From: Paenibacillus luteus | GTDB taxonomy: Bacteria; Bacillota; Bacilli; Paenibacillales; Paenibacillaceae | Assembly: GCF_006542765.1 (NCBI RefSeq) | Contig: NZ_SKCD01000002.1 | Coordinates: 124,001-188,000 of the forward strand | Reading direction: 5' to 3' | Length of the DNA: 64,000 bases | Shown: positions 7,573 through 16,681 of the stretch, in pieces | Numbering within the stretch: the first letter of the stretch is position 1 | Layout of the letters: each line of letters opens with the position of its first letter | Translations under genes and position numbers: made by a program | Notes under the pieces: model-generated | Told to the model about the DNA's origin: nothing | The model's database searches: none | The model's input: the letters and a program-made list of their open reading frames with translations, nothing else

Positions 7573-9234
7573 ATGCTTCTAAATGATTTGCTTACTTCCT
7601 CCATTTTCTTGAATGCAGAAGTTATAGCCGGCCGCGACGGTCTCCTTACACGTGACGTGTCATCTATTAATATTATGGACGCACCTGATATTGTCACCTT
7701 TCTTAAGCAAGGGGACCTTCTATTAACGAACGGTTATATTTTGAAAGACCGTCAGGAAAACCTGACGGAATTTATTATCGGCATGCACAGCAAAGGCTGC
7801 GCCGGGCTCGCGATCAAAACCAAACGTTTTGCCATAAGCATTCCTCAGGAGGTTCTAGAGGAAGCGGACCGCCTGCGTTTTCCCATTATCGAGCTATCCA
7901 TGATTGAAACTACGCTGGGCGAGCTCTTTCAGCAATCCATCAGTCTTATTCTTGAAAACAAAACGCATGAGCTTCATTATGCTTTAACCATCCACAAGCA
8001 GTTCTCCGATATGATTATGCAAGGAAACGGGCTTGAGCGAATTGTAGACAAGCTTGCTGACCTTCTTGCTGCGCCTGTTCTTCTGTTCAATAGGAAGCAT
8101 CAAGTATCGGCCTCTTCCCATCATTTTGACAGTGTCCATATGGAGCAGTTGCCCGTAATAGCCGCCAAAGCGCTAGCTGAACTTTCTGGCCCGCTTTCCG
8201 CGATGTCCCTTTGTTTTCCCCCTATCCTAACCTCCCAACATCGCCAAGCAGAACTCTTCCCTATTCAAACGTATCGGCATGATGGCTGTTTGCTTGCCTT
8301 CATTCCCACCTATCCGCCATCCAGCTTGTCCTCACTCGCTTTAGAGCAAGCTGCGCATGTCATAGGCCTTGAAATGACGAAAAAGCAGGCTGTCAAAGAA
8401 CGCTCTAGACGTTACAAAAACGAGTTTTTCTCCGACTTAATTGAAGGTTATATTGCTACAGAACAAGAAGCGCTGCACCGCGGCAGCAAATATGGCTTGC
8501 AAGCGGACGCTGCTTCCTTGTTGATTGTAGCAAGGCCCGACCAACCGCCCTCTCAGGGACAACGAATGCTTGAAACCGTTATGGAGGAGCGACTGAGCGC
8601 CGATCGTGATGCCCTATACGAAATCTTAAAGGCCGAATTTTTGGGGCTAGATGTCACTTTTGTCATGTTTACCAAAAATGACGGATTTGGCGTGCTGGTA
8701 AAGCAGCCTTCAGCATGCTGGAATGAAGTCCTTTTTGTTAAGCAGCTGGAACGAGCGGCGGAACGCATGTACGAAAGCGATCAGATCAGCTTCTCCTTCG
8801 GTATCGGTAATCCGTTCAACAACGTACTCGATATAGGCATGTCCTATAAAGAAGCCCAGAAAGCACTGCAAGCAGGCTATCAGTTAAAAAAGCAGCGCTT
8901 TGTGCAATCGTACCAAACGATGGATGTCAGTCGGCTGCTGCGGATGCTTCCCCAAGAGGAGCTAAGGTTGTTTTATGATGAAGTGTTCAAAGCTCTGTTC
9001 AATAAAGAAGAGAATGACCAGAACGAGCTTTTGCGCACGCTGAGGGCCTTTTATGATCACCACTGCCAAATTATTGATACCGCAAAGGCTCTGTTTGTGC
9101 ACCGCAACACCGTTATTTACCGTCTAGAAAAATGTGAGAAACTCACCGGCCGCAGACTAAAAGACCCTCTAGAAAGCCTTCGTTTTCGAATGGCTTTCGC
9201 GATAGAGCCGATGTTAAAAACACTTCCCTTGTAA
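7573..9234 (+). CDS. PucR-family transcriptional regulator
   Basis: 553 aa from the ATG after GAAAGGTG; an in-frame GTG four codons upstream is less well placed. The first 125 residues match the PucR N-terminal domain (LTRDVSSINIMDAPDI, LKQGDLLLTNGYIL). The middle is a CdaR/GGDEF-like region, and the end is a PucR-type helix-turn-helix (IIDTAKALFVHRNTVIYRLE). Relatives control purine and other nitrogen catabolism. The genes immediately downstream on the same strand encode an ABC importer, amidase and RidA, so this is their likely regulator, with effector probably the imported nitrogen compound. Confidence 0.9.
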   Translation: MLLNDLLTSSIFLNAEVIAGRDGLLTRDVSSINIMDAPDIVTFLKQGDLLLTNGYILKDRQENLTEFIIGMHSKGCAGLAIKTKRFAISIPQEVLEEADRLRFPIIELSMIETTLGELFQQSISLILENKTHELHYALTIHKQFSDMIMQGNGLERIVDKLADLLAAPVLLFNRKHQVSASSHHFDSVHMEQLPVIAAKALAELSGPLSAMSLCFPPILTSQHRQAELFPIQTYRHDGCLLAFIPTYPPSSLSSLALEQAAHVIGLEMTKKQAVKERSRRYKNEFFSDLIEGYIATEQEALHRGSKYGLQADAASLLIVARPDQPPSQGQRMLETVMEERLSADRDALYEILKAEFLGLDVTFVMFTKNDGFGVLVKQPSACWNEVLFVKQLERAAERMYESDQISFSFGIGNPFNNVLDIGMSYKEAQKALQAGYQLKKQRFVQSYQTMDVSRLLRMLPQEELRLFYDEVFKALFNKEENDQNELLRTLRAFYDHHCQIIDTAKALFVHRNTVIYRLEKCEKLTGRRLKDPLESLRFRMAFAIEPMLKTLPL

Positions 9235-9319
9235 AAGTAAGTAAAGCATTATTTACTGAAAACGCTAGTTTTTAGTCAAAACGGCTAAATTAACAATTCG
9301 TTTATAGTTTTTTTGACCA

Positions 9320-9348
9320 ATGACAGATGCTCTTGAAATCATTATGAT
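9320..9348 (+). promoter_or_regulatory. Sigma-A-like promoter of the ABC/amidase operon
   Basis: ATGACA (9320-9325), a 17-bp spacer and TATGAT (9343-9348), about 70 bp before the ATPase start codon. The separate promoter means the transporter operon can be controlled independently of the PucR gene. Confidence 0.5.
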
Positions 9349-9416
9349 AGACACATAGAACACATGTTATAAAAACTAACATAAAGTTTGTATTGGAGAG
9401 AAGGGAGTTGGAACAT

Positions 9417-10229
9417 ATGAGCAGTGCAGCCTATCCCGCTACAACTGAAACACCTGCCATTCAAGTACAGGACATAACCAAATCCTTTTTGAATGCGGAG
9501 GGTGATGAAATTCATGTATTAGCCGGCATTACGATGGATATTCCGCAAAAGGAATTCGTTAGCATCGTTGGTCCCAGCGGCTGTGGCAAAAGTACGATAT
9601 TTAACATTGTCGCTGGCTTGCTGGAGCCCACCACAGGCAAAGTTCTGGTAGGAGGCGACGAGATAGGCCGCAAAACCGGCCATGTCGGTTATATGATGCA
9701 GCGTGATCTGCTGTTGCCTTGGCGAACGATTCTGGATAATGTCACGATCGGGCTTGAAGTAAAAGGATTGCCGCGAAATGAGCGGCGCGATCTGGCAATG
9801 ACCTATTTAGAGCGCTACGGTCTCGACTCTTTCGCCAAGTCCTACCCCTCTACGCTGTCCGGAGGCATGCGGCAAAGGGTTGCACTCATCAGAACGCTCG
9901 TTACTCAGCCTGATATTATTTTGCTCGACGAGCCGTTCTCAGCCCTTGATTACCAGACCCGGCTTGTGCTGGAGGACGAAATTCTCTCTATCTTAAAAAA
10001 CGAAGGAAAAACTGGCGTGCTGATCACGCATGATATTGAGGAAGCTATCTCTGTCTCCGACCGCGTCTTCGTTATGAGCAAGCGTCCTACCTATGTGAAG
10101 AAGACTTATCAGGTTGGGCTTGCCGCGGAGCACGGCTCAGCGATGAAAGCAAGAACTGATGCCCGATTCAAGCAGTTTTTTGAAACCATTTGGTCGGAGC
10201 TTGATATTCAAATGGGGAGGTCAAGCTGA
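9417..10229 (+). CDS. ABC transporter ATP-binding protein (SsuB/TauB/NMT1 type)
   Basis: 270 aa; the start is placed at the ATG after AGAAGGGAG, not the upstream TTG. Walker A GPSGCGKST is at residues 52-60. The Q-loop region reads GYMMQRDLLLPWRT, the signature LSGGMRQRVA, Walker B IILLDEPFSALD, and the H-loop ITHDIEEA. The LLPWRT segment is typical of the ATPases of nitrate, sulfonate, taurine and pyrimidine-precursor importers. Its stop overlaps the permease start (TGATG), so the two are translationally coupled. It powers uptake of the substrate bound by the lipoprotein encoded at 11153. Confidence 0.92.
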   Translation: MSSAAYPATTETPAIQVQDITKSFLNAEGDEIHVLAGITMDIPQKEFVSIVGPSGCGKSTIFNIVAGLLEPTTGKVLVGGDEIGRKTGHVGYMMQRDLLLPWRTILDNVTIGLEVKGLPRNERRDLAMTYLERYGLDSFAKSYPSTLSGGMRQRVALIRTLVTQPDIILLDEPFSALDYQTRLVLEDEILSILKNEGKTGVLITHDIEEAISVSDRVFVMSKRPTYVKKTYQVGLAAEHGSAMKARTDARFKQFFETIWSELDIQMGRSS

Positions 10230-11110
10230 TGGAAAACGCATCGCAAGGCATGAAGCTGCAAGACTCAAAAACGGTTTCCGCTGGTCAGAAACGGCGGTTA
10301 AAACCGCATCAAGCAGCCGCTATGAAGCAATGGTCCTCCGCAATGGCCTGGCGCTTCGTCATCATAGCCGTTATTATCGCAGTCTGGGAAACGGCCGTAC
10401 GCATGGAGCTTGTTAATGCTTTTCTGCTCGGCTCCCCTACCGCCATTATCCAGACAGCCGCCTCTATGCTGCAATCCGGCCAACTGGTCAGTGATGCATT
10501 TGCAACGGTAAATGCTACCGTTATCGGCTTCGTGGCGGGCAGCCTTCTCGGCTCCCTTGTCGGACTTCTGCTTTGGTTCTCCAGCAAACTGTCGCGAATT
10601 ATTGATCCCTTTGTTGTCGCCTTGAACGGCGTGCCGAAAATCGCGCTTGCGCCTATGATCATTATTTGGTTCGGCTCAGGTATTTTCTCCAAAATCGCGC
10701 TTGCGTCCGTCGCTACCTTGATCGTAGCTCTATTGTCCGCCTATCAGGCGACACATCAAATCGACCAATCGCAGATTCATTTGATGAAATCATTTGGTGC
10801 AAACCGGTCACAAATTTTCACAAAAATCATTGTTCCCTCGTCGCTTCCATGGATTATCTCCGCATTCCGCATCAACATCGGCCTTGCCCTTGTCTCGGTA
10901 GTTGGCGGCGAATTCATCTCGTCAAACAAGGGACTCGGCCACATGATATTCGTGGAAGGCAACCTGTTTAATTTGCCCGCGGTGTGGGTTGGGGTATTTA
11001 CCCTGATGCTCGTAGCGACCTGCCTCTACACCTGTGTCAGCTTTATCGAGAAAAAATTATTGCCGTGGAACGATAGTACGCAGGCATCAAATAAATCTGC
11101 CGGGGTCTAA
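10229..11110 (+). CDS. ABC transporter permease (SsuC/TauC type)
   Basis: 293 aa with about six membrane segments after a basic, soluble N-terminal 45 residues. The cytoplasmic coupling loop (LMKSFGANRSQIFTKIIVPS) is the EAA-type motif of this permease family, and PKIALAPMIIIWFGSG is characteristic of SsuC/TauC/ThiX-like proteins. It overlaps the ATPase gene by one base and is followed 42 bp later by the binding protein. It probably works as a homodimer. Confidence 0.92.
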   Translation: MENASQGMKLQDSKTVSAGQKRRLKPHQAAAMKQWSSAMAWRFVIIAVIIAVWETAVRMELVNAFLLGSPTAIIQTAASMLQSGQLVSDAFATVNATVIGFVAGSLLGSLVGLLLWFSSKLSRIIDPFVVALNGVPKIALAPMIIIWFGSGIFSKIALASVATLIVALLSAYQATHQIDQSQIHLMKSFGANRSQIFTKIIVPSSLPWIISAFRINIGLALVSVVGGEFISSNKGLGHMIFVEGNLFNLPAVWVGVFTLMLVATCLYTCVSFIEKKLLPWNDSTQASNKSAGV

Positions 11111-11152
11111 TGTGTCGAACCAGCTAATTGAATCATAAAGGAGATCACAACA

Positions 11153-12154
11153 ATGAAAAAAACAGCGGCAAAACTGATGGGACTTTTACTTATTAGCACC
11201 TTATTCCTAAGCGCATGTGGTACAGAATCGGCAACCCCAGATGTTGAAGCGGCAAGTGATACCAAAAAAGACGTCATCATGGTTTCAGAGGTTTATCACA
11301 ACTTGCTTTATCTCCCGCTATACGTAGCCAAAGAAAAAGGCTTCCTTGAGCAAAACCAGATTGAGCTCTCGTCGATTACGGCAGCTGGAAGCGGCCCTAC
11401 TGCTCTTGCCTCCGTTATTTCAGGGGAATCCACTTTCTCCTTCCACGGACCTGAGCATGTCGCCTTCGCCAAGGCAAAGGGCGGCGATGCCCGCTCCTTA
11501 AGCATACTATCCGGCAGCGCCCCGGTATGGGCTGTCGCCAATGCAGGTACATCGATTGAAACGGCAGAGGATTTCAAAGGAAAAACGATTGTAACCGGCA
11601 TTGCGCCGACCAGCTCCAACAGCCTGCTTCGTAAGCTGTTCGCCGATCATAACATTAGCTTGGAGAAGGATGTCACCATCGTCGAAGTTCAAAACGGCTC
11701 TGAGCTAGGCACATTGTTGGCAGGCAAAGCGGATATCGCTGTTGTCTATGAGCCGCAGCTCGATCAAGGCTTGCTGCAAGGACTAGAAATCGTATATGAC
11801 TTTACGAAAGATTACCCGGACTTTGCTTTTGCAACCTTGAACACATCCTCTAAAGTGATCAAAGAAAATCCGGATCTGGTCCGGCGAATGGTCAATGCCA
11901 TTGAGCTTGCGCTTGATTACATTCACTCCGACGCAGAGGGAACAAAGGAAGTTGCCAAAAAAGAGTTTCCGAACCTCGACAGCGCGATTGTTGAAAATGC
12001 GGTACAGCGCATGATTGACAGCAAGGTTTATCCGCAGGATGGCACGCTCACACCATCAGCGTTCCAAGCGGCAATCGATATGCAAAAGTTTATCGGCAAT
12101 TTGAAGGTTGATGTCAAATACGAGGATATGGTCGATACAAGCTTCATGCCTTAA
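11153..12154 (+). CDS. NMT1/SsuA-like substrate-binding lipoprotein
   Basis: 333 aa. The signal peptide ends in lipobox LSAC with lipidated Cys22. The mature part begins with the NMT1-like pattern (MVSEVYHNLLYLPLYVAKEKGFLEQ), here split: strand plus LYVAKEKGFLE helix. Other family segments follow, such as DFKGKTIVTGIAPTSSNS and GKADIAVVYEP. Such proteins bind small organic nitrogen or sulfur compounds including pyrimidine precursors, nitrate, sulfonates and hydantoin-like molecules. The downstream amidase and RidA favour a nitrogenous ligand. Own ribosome site AAAGGAG. Confidence 0.9.
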   Translation: MKKTAAKLMGLLLISTLFLSACGTESATPDVEAASDTKKDVIMVSEVYHNLLYLPLYVAKEKGFLEQNQIELSSITAAGSGPTALASVISGESTFSFHGPEHVAFAKAKGGDARSLSILSGSAPVWAVANAGTSIETAEDFKGKTIVTGIAPTSSNSLLRKLFADHNISLEKDVTIVEVQNGSELGTLLAGKADIAVVYEPQLDQGLLQGLEIVYDFTKDYPDFAFATLNTSSKVIKENPDLVRRMVNAIELALDYIHSDAEGTKEVAKKEFPNLDSAIVENAVQRMIDSKVYPQDGTLTPSAFQAAIDMQKFIGNLKVDVKYEDMVDTSFMP

Positions 12155-12174
12155 GAGAAAGGAGCCTGCCTGCT

Positions 12175-12357
12175 ATGGAAGCCGAACATCGAGATGAATA
12201 CCTTGCGTTTATCGCACAGGAGAAAAACAAATATAAGGACGGATATGTGACGAGCGAGGAAAGGCAAAGCTTCGAACAAGAGCGCCTTCTTCTCCGCTCC
12301 TTCCGGCTCCCCAATGACATCATGCCAATATCCGCCGCCAGAGGAGTGCTTGCCTGA
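12175..12357 (+). CDS. Small 60-aa protein coupled to the amidase
   Basis: Starts 20 bp after the binding-protein gene with AGAAAGGAG, and its TGA overlaps the amidase ATG (TGATG), which is strong evidence for a real co-translated gene. The protein is helical and highly charged (EYLAFIAQEKNKYKDGYV, then SFEQERLLLRSFRLP). I do not recognise the family. Small helical partners encoded just before amidases are known, for example AtzG with AtzE in cyanurate degradation, so an accessory subunit is a reasonable guess, but I see no clear sequence match to AtzG. Confidence 0.7.
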   Translation: MEAEHRDEYLAFIAQEKNKYKDGYVTSEERQSFEQERLLLRSFRLPNDIMPISAARGVLA

Positions 12358-13754
12358 TGATATCTACCCAACTGCATGAACTGACATTGGCCGAGGCCGG
12401 ATCGCTTATCCGAAGCAAACGCTTGTCGCCAACAGAGCTTACCGAAGCCTATATTGACCGCATTGAATCGAAAAACAACCGTGTACAAGCTTGGGCGGCG
12501 ATTACGGCTGACGCTGCCAGGAAAGCAGCCTTGACCGCTGAGAAGCAGATCATGAATGGTCATTACCACGGACCGCTTCATGGCATTCCATACGGGGCCA
12601 AAGACATCATATGTACCGAAGGGGTGCGGACGGGCGCGGGTTCTAGCGTAGATCCTGAATATGTTCCGACAACTAATGCTGCTGTCATTGAACGGCTGGA
12701 CACAGCTGGAGCCATACTGCTCGGCAAAACAACCACAACCGAATATGCCTATCAAGGCGGCGAACCGCCGACACGCAATCCATGGAACCTCTCTCATTCC
12801 CCTGGCGGCTCCAGCTCTGGGTCGGCCGCTGCTGTTGCCGCCGGAATGGCCTCTTTTACGCTTGGCACGCAAACCTTTGGCTCGCTCATTCGGCCGGCAG
12901 CCTATAACGGACTGACCTGCATGAAGCCCACCTTCGGTCGGATAAGCCGGTTCGGTGTGTTCTACGCCAGCTGGTCGCTTGATCATATTGGCACCTTCAC
13001 CCGAACCGTTGAAGATACCGCCCTTACGCTGGAGGCGCTTGCAGGACATGATTCGCGTGACCCAGCTACGCTTCCCGGTGCTGCTCCCCTCTTCACCCAA
13101 GCGCTTGACACCGATATTAGAGGCATGGTCATCGGTTTGCCTGATACTTTCTTTGTAGCCGAGGACCCTGCGATTACTGAGGCATTGGATGCTGCTATTC
13201 AAGTCTTGGCTCAATTAGGGGTGCAGTTCAAAAAGATTAAGCTGCCGGACTGCATGGATGAAGCGATGGCTGCCCACCGCATGACCATGCGGGCCGAAGG
13301 CGCTGCTTACCATATGGATAAATACGAGACACATGCCGACGATTATGGTCCTTCCATGCGGGAACAGCTTGAACTGGGCTATGAGCTTAGCGCCGTTGAT
13401 TATTTAAGAGCACAGCGCGTGCGTACCGTATTTCGAAATGATATGATGCGGTTATTTTATGAAGTCGATGCCATTTTGACACCTTCGACACCGACTCTCG
13501 CTTTGGCTGGTTACAAAACCGGAAGCCCCATGTTTAACGGTCCATTTACAAATGCCGGATTGCCAGCGATGACGGTACCCATTGGCTTGGAATCTTCGAG
13601 CCAGTTACCCATTGGAATGCAGTTAGCCGGTCCTTTGCTGGGGGAAGACAAATTGCTTGCAATCGGTCATCGGTTCCAGCAAGCGACGAATTGGCACCAG
13701 ATGACCGCAGCATTAATGGAACAAAATAAATCTGGAAGCAGGTATCCGCTATGA
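12357..13754 (+). CDS. Amidase (amidase-signature family, AtzE/GatA-like)
   Basis: 465 aa, the usual length. The catalytic Ser-cisSer-Lys triad can be placed: Lys82 in GIPYGAKDII, cis-Ser near 152 in SPGGSSSGSAAA, and nucleophile Ser176 in TFGSLIRPAA. The signature is slightly unusual, TQTFGSLIR where most relatives have DTGGSIR. It would hydrolyse a C-N amide bond in an imported compound, releasing ammonia or an amine. The gene overlaps the small gene upstream by 1 nt and the RidA gene downstream by 4 nt (ATGA), so the proteins are made in step. Confidence 0.9.
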   Translation: MISTQLHELTLAEAGSLIRSKRLSPTELTEAYIDRIESKNNRVQAWAAITADAARKAALTAEKQIMNGHYHGPLHGIPYGAKDIICTEGVRTGAGSSVDPEYVPTTNAAVIERLDTAGAILLGKTTTTEYAYQGGEPPTRNPWNLSHSPGGSSSGSAAAVAAGMASFTLGTQTFGSLIRPAAYNGLTCMKPTFGRISRFGVFYASWSLDHIGTFTRTVEDTALTLEALAGHDSRDPATLPGAAPLFTQALDTDIRGMVIGLPDTFFVAEDPAITEALDAAIQVLAQLGVQFKKIKLPDCMDEAMAAHRMTMRAEGAAYHMDKYETHADDYGPSMREQLELGYELSAVDYLRAQRVRTVFRNDMMRLFYEVDAILTPSTPTLALAGYKTGSPMFNGPFTNAGLPAMTVPIGLESSSQLPIGMQLAGPLLGEDKLLAIGHRFQQATNWHQMTAALMEQNKSGSRYPL

Positions 13755-14143
13755 CTACGATTATCACATCTCCGCATGCTCCAAAATTCCCGCTCCCCTT
13801 CTCCCATGCGGTTCGGGCAGGTGACTTTGTTTATGTCGCAGGGCAAGTTGGCGTAAATGCAGAAACACTCGAGCCTGTAGGAGACATTCGCGAACAAACC
13901 GCACAATGTATACGCAATATCGAGTTTATTTTACAAGAAGCAGGCTTATCGCTGAATCATATCGTGAAGGTGACTACACATCTCAGCCAAATGGAGGATC
14001 AAGCTGCCTACAATGAAGTGTATGCAGACTTGATTTCCGCTCCTTACCCCGCGCGCATCACTGTATTCAGCGGACTCGGGCCTTACCTCATTGAAATGGA
14101 AGTTATGGCTTATTCGCCATCCAAACGCGGGGAAGCTGTTTGA
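13751..14143 (+). CDS. RidA/YjgF/RutC-family enamine-imine deaminase
   Basis: 130 aa, full family length. The family signatures are FSHAVRAGDFVYVAGQVG near the start, the helix REQTAQCIRNIEFILQEAGL, and PYPARITVFSGL, which carries the conserved arginine for the carboxylate. RidA proteins hydrolyse reactive enamines and imines; RutC-type members act on aminoacrylate-like intermediates in pyrimidine breakdown. Placement as last gene of the importer-amidase operon suggests that amidase action yields a reactive nitrogen intermediate removed here. Confidence 0.9.
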   Translation: MTTIITSPHAPKFPLPFSHAVRAGDFVYVAGQVGVNAETLEPVGDIREQTAQCIRNIEFILQEAGLSLNHIVKVTTHLSQMEDQAAYNEVYADLISAPYPARITVFSGLGPYLIEMEVMAYSPSKRGEAV

Positions 14144-14196
14144 TCCTCTTGCCGAACGGATAAGTATACGGAAAAGCTGATATGAGGTGAACAAGC

Positions 14197-14295
14197 GTGA
14201 GTGAATTCAAAAAAAACGAAAAGGGAACCTTAAAGAAGGGTAAGCGGGATCATCCCGAGCAGTATCCAATGGAAAGAAGTACAACTAACGCTTAA
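14197..14295 (+). CDS. Possible 32-aa basic small protein
   Basis: GTG start seven bases after GAGGTGA, 53 bp behind the RidA gene. The predicted peptide is MSEFKKNEKGTLKKGKRDHP, then EQYPMERSTTNA: basic, hydrophilic, no signal. Too short for confident assignment. It could be a small sporulation protein or the tail of the operon. Evidence is the ribosome site and codon plausibility only. Confidence 0.4.
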   Translation: MSEFKKNEKGTLKKGKRDHPEQYPMERSTTNA

Positions 14296-14303
14296 TTGAC
14301 TCA

Positions 14304-14361
14304 AAAAAATAAAAGCAGCAGCAGCCGTGGACAGGAATTGAAGTCCATGGCTGCTGCTGCT
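14304..14361 (-). terminator. Strong terminator of the 81-aa membrane protein gene
   Basis: A 19-bp stem (AGCAGCAGCAGCCGTGGAC and its partner with one G-U pair) around a 10-nt loop. On the minus strand it is followed by TTTATTTTTTT. It may also slow transcription from the RidA side. Confidence 0.85.
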
Positions 14362-14426
14362 GTTCTACTATGTAAAATTCTTTTGTTCCTATGATAATTA
14401 AGTTCCTGCGAAAAAGAAATTTGACT

Positions 14427-14672
14427 TCACAAAACCCGAATGGAATACTGATGCATGGCATCAGGAAGCCCTTTGAATGACAGAATACCATTGCTGATTA
14501 AAGTCCAAATTCTATACTCAATAATCACTTTTTTAGTTTCGCCCTTTTTTATCGCATTCGTGCCTGATCGCTGTCGAATAAGAATCTTGGTAGCAATGCG
14601 AGATCCTAAATAAAACGGAATAGCTAAATATACAAGATAAACCCATATAACAACCGTATCAAATCCCATCAT
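14427..14672 (-). CDS. Small membrane protein of unknown function, 81 aa
   Basis: ATG after AAGGGGATTCT. One hydrophobic segment near residues 6-24 (VVIWVYLVYLAIPFYLGS) is followed by a basic cytoplasmic stretch. The C-terminal half (IIEYRIWTLISNGILSFKG) is moderately hydrophobic. No recognised domain. Monocistronic, ending at a strong terminator. Confidence 0.65.
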   Translation of the reverse strand: MMGFDTVVIWVYLVYLAIPFYLGSRIATKILIRQRSGTNAIKKGETKKVIIEYRIWTLISNGILSFKGLPDAMHQYSIRVL

Positions 14673-14734
14673 AGAATCCCCTTCATTTCTTTATAATCAA
14701 GCGTATGCAGGAAAACAAACCAATGAATCATTTT

Positions 14735-14773
14735 AAAAAAAGAACCTTCAATCTATAAATAGATCAAAGATTC
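14735..14773 (-). terminator. Terminator of mqo
   Basis: The minus-strand hairpin 14773-14742 (two 14-nt arms with a few mismatches, 4-nt loop) is followed by seven T residues, 37 bp after the mqo stop codon. Confidence 0.75.
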
Positions 14774-14809
14774 TATAAGTTAATATTGCTAAATTTCCGC
14801 ATCCAAAAA

Positions 14810-16309
14810 TTAATTATAAGCCAGCTCTTTTTCGCTAAGACCAAGCGTCTCAGCTGTTGAAGTATGAATCTCGTGCAGAAGTTCTGGATTTTCCATTAAG
14901 GACACGCCATAAGAAGAAATCATTTCTTTAATTTTCGGTTCCCACTCTTTCACATGCTGAGGGAAGCATTTCTTAATGACCTCCAACATAACGTGAACCG
15001 CAGTAGAAGCGCCTGGAGAAGCACCTAGCAGCGCCGCGATTGAGCCATCAGCAGAACTAATGACCTCTGTACCAAATTGAAGTGTACCTTTGCCTCCAGC
15101 TTCAGTATCCTTGATCACTTGCACACGTTGGCCAGCCACGACTAAACTCCAATCCTCGCTTTTGGCGTTCGGGATAAATTCACGCAGCTCTTCCATCCGC
15201 TTTTCTTTGGATAACATGACTTGCTCGATCAGGTATTTTGTTAATGACATGTTTTTGGCACCTGCGGCCAACATCGTTACAAGGTTATCCGGCTTTACGG
15301 AAGTCACCAAATCTAGCATTGAACCAGTTTTCAAAAACTTAGGCGAGAAGCCGGCAAACGGTCCAAACAGCAATGATTTTTTATTCTCGATAAATCTTGT
15401 ATCCAGATGCGGAACAGACATTGGAGGAGCTCCAACCTTTGCTTTTCCGTATACTTTTGCATGATGCTGCGCTACAACATCCGGATTATCACACACCATA
15501 AATATCCCGCTTACCGGGAATCCTCCAATATGTTTCCCTTCAGGAATACCGGATTTTTGCAGTAAATGCAGACTTCCTCCCCCGCATCCGATAAAGACAA
15601 ATTTTGCATTGTGGCGCTCGACGTTGCCTATGTCGTTTCGTACTTTCATTTCCCAAGAGCCGTCGCTAGTACGTTTAATATTATCAACGCTATGCTTGTA
15701 TTTGATATCCACATTTTTACTCTTTAAGTGATCAAATAAAATGCGCGTTAAAGCACCAAAGTTGACATCCGTTCCAGTGTCAATTTTGGTTGCTGCAATA
15801 GCTTCATTTGATGGACGACCTTCCAAAATAAGCGGAATCCATTCCATCAGTTTTTGAGGATCATCAGAAAATTCCATCCCTTGAAACAGAGGATTATTAG
15901 ACAATGCTTCAAAACGTTTCTTTAAGAAAGCTACATTTTGTTCCCCTAGTACCATACTCATATGAGGCAATGGCATGATAAAGTCCTGCGGATGACGAAT
16001 GAGCTTGTTGTTTACAAGATAAGACCAAAATTGCATGGAAAGCTGAAACTGTTCATTGATTTGGATAGCTTTGCTAATATCTATAGATCCGTCTGGTTTT
16101 TCGACAGTGTAATTAAGCTCGCACAGTGCCGCATGCCCTGTTCCTGCATTATTCCATTCGTTAGAACTTTCCTCTCCAGCATTTTCGAGCTTTTCAAACA
16201 CTTTGATATTCCATTCCGGCACTAATTCTTTCAGCATTGTCCCTAAAGTCGCGCTCATGATGCCGGCACCTATTAAGATGACGTCTGTTTTAGTTTCTCC
16301 GTTGCTCAT
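14810..16309 (-). CDS. mqo: Malate:quinone oxidoreductase
   Basis: 499 aa from the ATG 8 nt after AAGGATGG; an upstream ATG overlaps the ribosome site. The N-terminal FAD-binding motif is [15 protein letters not shown]; the family motifs [23 protein letters not shown] (split here as [14 protein letters not shown] and ALCELNYT), [13 protein letters not shown] and [12 protein letters not shown] follow. The enzyme is a peripheral membrane FAD protein that oxidises malate to oxaloacetate and passes electrons to menaquinone. It is transcribed alone. Confidence 0.95.
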   Translation of the reverse strand: MSNGETKTDVILIGAGIMSATLGTMLKELVPEWNIKVFEKLENAGEESSNEWNNAGTGHAALCELNYTVEKPDGSIDISKAIQINEQFQLSMQFWSYLVNNKLIRHPQDFIMPLPHMSMVLGEQNVAFLKKRFEALSNNPLFQGMEFSDDPQKLMEWIPLILEGRPSNEAIAATKIDTGTDVNFGALTRILFDHLKSKNVDIKYKHSVDNIKRTSDGSWEMKVRNDIGNVERHNAKFVFIGCGGGSLHLLQKSGIPEGKHIGGFPVSGIFMVCDNPDVVAQHHAKVYGKAKVGAPPMSVPHLDTRFIENKKSLLFGPFAGFSPKFLKTGSMLDLVTSVKPDNLVTMLAAGAKNMSLTKYLIEQVMLSKEKRMEELREFIPNAKSEDWSLVVAGQRVQVIKDTEAGGKGTLQFGTEVISSADGSIAALLGASPGASTAVHVMLEVIKKCFPQHVKEWEPKIKEMISSYGVSLMENPELLHEIHTSTAETLGLSEKELAYN

Positions 16310-16318
16310 TATTACCAT

Positions 16319-16681
16319 CCTTATATCCTAAAATTTGCAGAAAGTATGTAGGCGCTCCTGCTTAGGCGTCACACCAGCCCAAGGCGCGACCTAGTCACAA
16401 ACCTTTTCTGATTTAATTATAACCCTATCATAGTGTAATACAATTATTTATAGATTGAAATATCTACAATTCTCTGATAATTATAAGCTATTTAAAAGCT
16501 AATAAAAAGTGGGAAGTCCGTCCACAGTGCCTTAGGAACATAAAAAAAAGGAGGCTCTAACACAGCTGCTTGCAAGGATCATGGCTTTAGTTTCCCTAAT
16601 GAAAACGAACATAAGACCCGCAAGAGGGCGGCTTCATTAGAGAAGTGTCCGTTCTTACGGGTCATTTTTTAAAAATAAGAG
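16319..16681. other. Gene-free stretch with a hairpin
   Basis: About 360 bp between mqo and the second CotD-like gene. It holds AT-rich promoter-like sequence on the mqo side. Near 16615-16670 there is an imperfect hairpin (GACCCGCAAGAG with TTCTTACGGGTC) followed on the plus strand by ATTTTTT. No plus-strand gene precedes it, apart from a 19-codon frame at 16580 that I do not trust. It may act as the terminator of the coat gene or end an unidentified small RNA. Confidence 0.3.

Noticed and set aside
9235..9416. Purine riboswitch before the ABC/amidase operon
   Set aside because: I looked for the J2/3 and loop motifs because of the PucR context; none were found.
12144..13214. A 356-codon open frame on the minus strand
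   Set aside because: It is antisense to the amidase gene, has no ribosome site and its translation is Arg/Ser-rich with no domain; a shadow of codon bias.
16580..16639. A 19-codon frame starting MALVSLMKTN near a hairpin
   Set aside because: Considered as a type I toxin peptide, but it lacks a membrane-spanning pattern and a well-spaced ribosome site.
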